In this document: positions 62,122 through 64,000 of the stretch, in pieces
How the letters are laid out: each line of letters starts with the position of its first letter
How positions within the stretch are numbered: the first letter of the stretch is position 1
NCBI RefSeq assembly: GCF_020639365.1
Contig: NZ_JAINUL010000001.1
Span: forward strand, 8,518,951-8,582,950
DNA length: 64,000 nucleotides
Direction: 5' to 3'
Origin: Streptomyces flavotricini
GTDB lineage: Bacteria > Actinomycetota > Actinomycetes > Streptomycetales > Streptomycetaceae
Made by a program: the position numbers and the translations under genes
Notes under the pieces: generated by a model
Seen by the model: the letters and a program-made list of their open reading frames with translations, nothing else
What the model was told of the DNA's origin: nothing
Database searches by the model: none

Positions 62122-64000
62122 TCACTTGCCCTTCCGCCGGCGGCTCAGTCGGGCGAGTGATGATCGCGCCGCGACCGTGTGGGGGTGATCGGCACCCAAG
62201 GCATGTGTGAGCCCCTCGACCACGCCCTGCATGAGGTCCCGGGCTTCCTGACGTTGGCCGAGCTTGGCGTAGGTGGAGGCGAGGTTGTTGCGTGCGAAAA
62301 GTGTGTCCGAGTGGTTGGGGCCTTGAACACGTTCGCGATCGGCCGCGATCCGTTTCTCGAGCGCGAGGGCGTCCTGGAAGCGGTTCAGGTCCTTGTAGGT
62401 GGAGGCGAGGTTGTTGCCCGCGGTGAGGGTGTGGGGGTGGTCCGGTCCGAGCAGGCGGTACAGGTCGGCGACGAGTTGCTCCCATAGCTGGAGCGCGTCC
62501 CGGTGACGACCCAGCCTGCCGTAGGTGATGGCGAGGTTGTTCCGGGTGGCATGCGTGTCGGGGTGGTCGGGGCCGAGCTGTCGTTCCCGACCGGCGAGGA
62601 CTTGCTCTTCGAGGGCGAGGGCCTCACGGGGTCGGCTGAGATGGCCATAGGTAGTGGCCAGATGGCCTCGTGCCCTCAAGGTGACGGGATGGTCAGGGCC
62701 GTGTACGCGCTCGCAGTCAGCAAGAACCGCCGTTTCGACCGGGAGCGCGTCACGGTGTCGGCCGCAGGCGGTGTAGGCGATGCCGAGGTTGATGCGGGCG
62801 CGCAGAGTGTCGGGGTGGTCGGGGCCGTGTGTGCGTTCTTGCTCGGCATGTACCTGCTTCGCGAGGACAAGTGCCTCGTGGTTACGGCCGAGGTGCATGT
62901 ACACGGTGGAGAGATTGGCGCGGGCGTCCAGCGTCAGGGGGTGATTGGGGCCGAGAAGACGTCCACGGTCGGCGAGGACCTGTTCCTTCAGAGGGAGCGC
63001 GTCCCCGTGGCGGCCGAGATCGCTGTAGGCGGAGGCGAGAGAGGCTCGTGCGGACAGTGTTTCGGGGTGGTCGGGGCCATTGATCCGTTCGTGGTCGGCG
63101 AGGACCTGTTCCTCCAGGGCGAGCGCGTCGTGGTAGCGGCCGAGACCGCCATAGCTGTGCGCGAGGTTGTGGCGCACAGTGAGGGTGGAGGGATGGTCGG
63201 AACCGTTGACGCGTTCATGGTCGGCGAGGATCTGCTCCTGTAGCTGGACTGCGTCGTGGTAACGCCCCAAGGCGTTGTAGGTGACTACGACGTTGTTGCG
63301 GGCGTTGAGGATGGAGGGGTGGTCCGGATCGCACAGGCGCTCGTAGTCGGCGAGCAGCCGCTCCTGGATGGCGAGTGCCTCGCGATGGCGCCCGAGGTGC
63401 ATGTACGTGGTGCCGAGAGCGGAACGGGCAGTGAGTGTACCGAGGTGATCGGGGCCGAAGACGGACGCGGCCTTGGCGGACGTGTGCTGCCAGTAGGCAT
63501 GGGCAGCGTGGTTGAGACCGGCGTCGATCAGGCTTCGGCCCGCCCGGTACAGCACGTTCACTGAGTTTTCGTTCTCCCACAACAGACCTTGGCTGTGCTG
63601 GTGGAGCGACTCGGTGTTGGTGCGCAGGATCGCGGCGAGTTCCGGCTGTGTCTGGTCGGGGTCAGGCCAGATCGCGATGAGGGCGGACGCGATGGCGACA
63701 GTGGCCTGGGACAGCACGTCGGGGCGGGTCGTTTCCCTTACGGCCCGAGCGGTGAGGGCGTGAATCCGGACCTGCTGGAGGGGGGTGCGGCTGTCGTGGG
63801 TGATCAGACTGTACCGGTGCAGCACCCTCAAGGCAGACCGCGCTTGGTCCTCTGTCACCGGCGTACGAGGGGGCGCCGCGCGCTGCCACCAGCGCTTGGG
63901 CGGAGAAGACTTGGTGTCGCTCTGCCGGCCTACGTGGCTCAGCAAATCGGTGGTGGTCCACAGATCGCCGGGCTGTCCGGCGGGGTCCAACAGCGCCACG
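62122..64000 (-). CDS. Tetratricopeptide-repeat protein, 5' end outside the window
   Basis: At least 625 residues; the gene continues beyond 64000. The visible N-terminal part (GDLWTTTDLLSHVGRQSDTK ... ALRVLHRYSLITHDSRTPLQ) resembles the winged-helix region after an NB-ARC ATPase. Then come ten 42-residue TPR units of the kinesin-light-chain type (GPDHPxTLxARxNLAxxYxxLGRxxDAL) and a partial eleventh, ending RLSRRRKGK. Proteins of this plan in Streptomyces are large signalling NTPases, sometimes linked to FxSxx-COOH peptide systems. The front, not visible, would decide. Confidence 0.88.
   Translation of the reverse strand, partial: VALLDPAGQPGDLWTTTDLLSHVGRQSDTKSSPPKRWWQRAAPPRTPVTEDQARSALRVLHRYSLITHDSRTPLQQVRIHALTARAVRETTRPDVLSQATVAIASALIAIWPDPDQTQPELAAILRTNTESLHQHSQGLLWENENSVNVLYRAGRSLIDAGLNHAAHAYWQHTSAKAASVFGPDHLGTLTARSALGTTYMHLGRHREALAIQERLLADYERLCDPDHPSILNARNNVVVTYNALGRYHDAVQLQEQILADHERVNGSDHPSTLTVRHNLAHSYGGLGRYHDALALEEQVLADHERINGPDHPETLSARASLASAYSDLGRHGDALPLKEQVLADRGRLLGPNHPLTLDARANLSTVYMHLGRNHEALVLAKQVHAEQERTHGPDHPDTLRARINLGIAYTACGRHRDALPVETAVLADCERVHGPDHPVTLRARGHLATTYGHLSRPREALALEEQVLAGRERQLGPDHPDTHATRNNLAITYGRLGRHRDALQLWEQLVADLYRLLGPDHPHTLTAGNNLASTYKDLNRFQDALALEKRIAADRERVQGPNHSDTLFARNNLASTYAKLGQRQEARDLMQGVVEGLTHALGADHPHTVAARSSLARLSRRRKGK

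Overview
High-GC actinobacterial DNA, almost certainly Streptomyces: strong third-position GC bias, many GTG starts, WhiB and SARP regulators, a crt carotenoid cluster, streptogrisin-type protease and many secreted carbohydrate-active proteins. The density of insertion sequences, truncated genes and frameshifted remnants suggests an accessory region such as a chromosome arm; this is inferred from content, not from position.

Layout. 1-6.4 kb: remnants (a TPR protein, an ankyrin fragment, helicase copy 1) with a few intact small secreted or SRPBCC genes. 6.4-17.7 kb: a mosaic of scars, holding a frameshifted membrane protein, a lamin-tail-domain (LTD) secreted protein, an ISL3-type transposase ruin, helicase copy 2 carrying a 12-copy heptanucleotide repeat, a DNA ligase fragment, then small regulatory and secreted genes (XRE, STAS, PRC-barrel, CBM48-like). 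18.8-24.1 kb: a giant SARP-ATPase regulator facing away from a coupled hemerythrin / flavin-oxidase-like operon. 24.7-26.9 kb: an ISL3-type element with perfect 23-bp ends that carries a DUF4259 passenger gene.

27.7-32.1 kb: the most unusual locus. A TrmB/LuxR-like regulator is divergent from a tiny exported peptide made of three SINWD repeats. The peptide gene is followed by a small cytoplasmic protein and two secreted proteins that share a tachylectin-like propeller but end in different wall-cleaving domains (lytic transglycosylase versus NlpC/P60). 33.7-42.1 kb: a complete carotenoid cluster as two converging, translationally coupled operons, crtE-crtI-crtB-Rieske and crtY-crtT-crtU. 43-52.6 kb: extracellular hydrolases (S1 protease, GH16 pseudogene, GH64-CBM6 glucanase, ricin-type lectin, leaderless GH16, lipoprotein esterase). 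Two of these lie behind near-identical LacI-type palindromes, suggesting a glucan/fungal-wall degradation set.

52.6-54.4 kb: transposase scars and a complete IS5-type element that needs a -1 frameshift. 54.9-57.3 kb: a sortase-anchored beta-helix protein and a TetR regulator. 57.5-58.6 kb: an integrase fragment, a two-repeat type I-E-like CRISPR relic with exact 61-bp spacing, and two perfect CRP-type palindromes. 59-60.1 kb: an ECF-like sigma factor with an N-terminal four-Cys motif, coupled to a WhiB gene. 61 kb: a second LTD gene sharing a conserved leader of about 245 bp with the first, 53 kb away. 62.1 kb to the end: a TPR protein with ten 42-residue repeats that runs off the window.

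All functional calls come from reading motifs and architecture; no database search was run.
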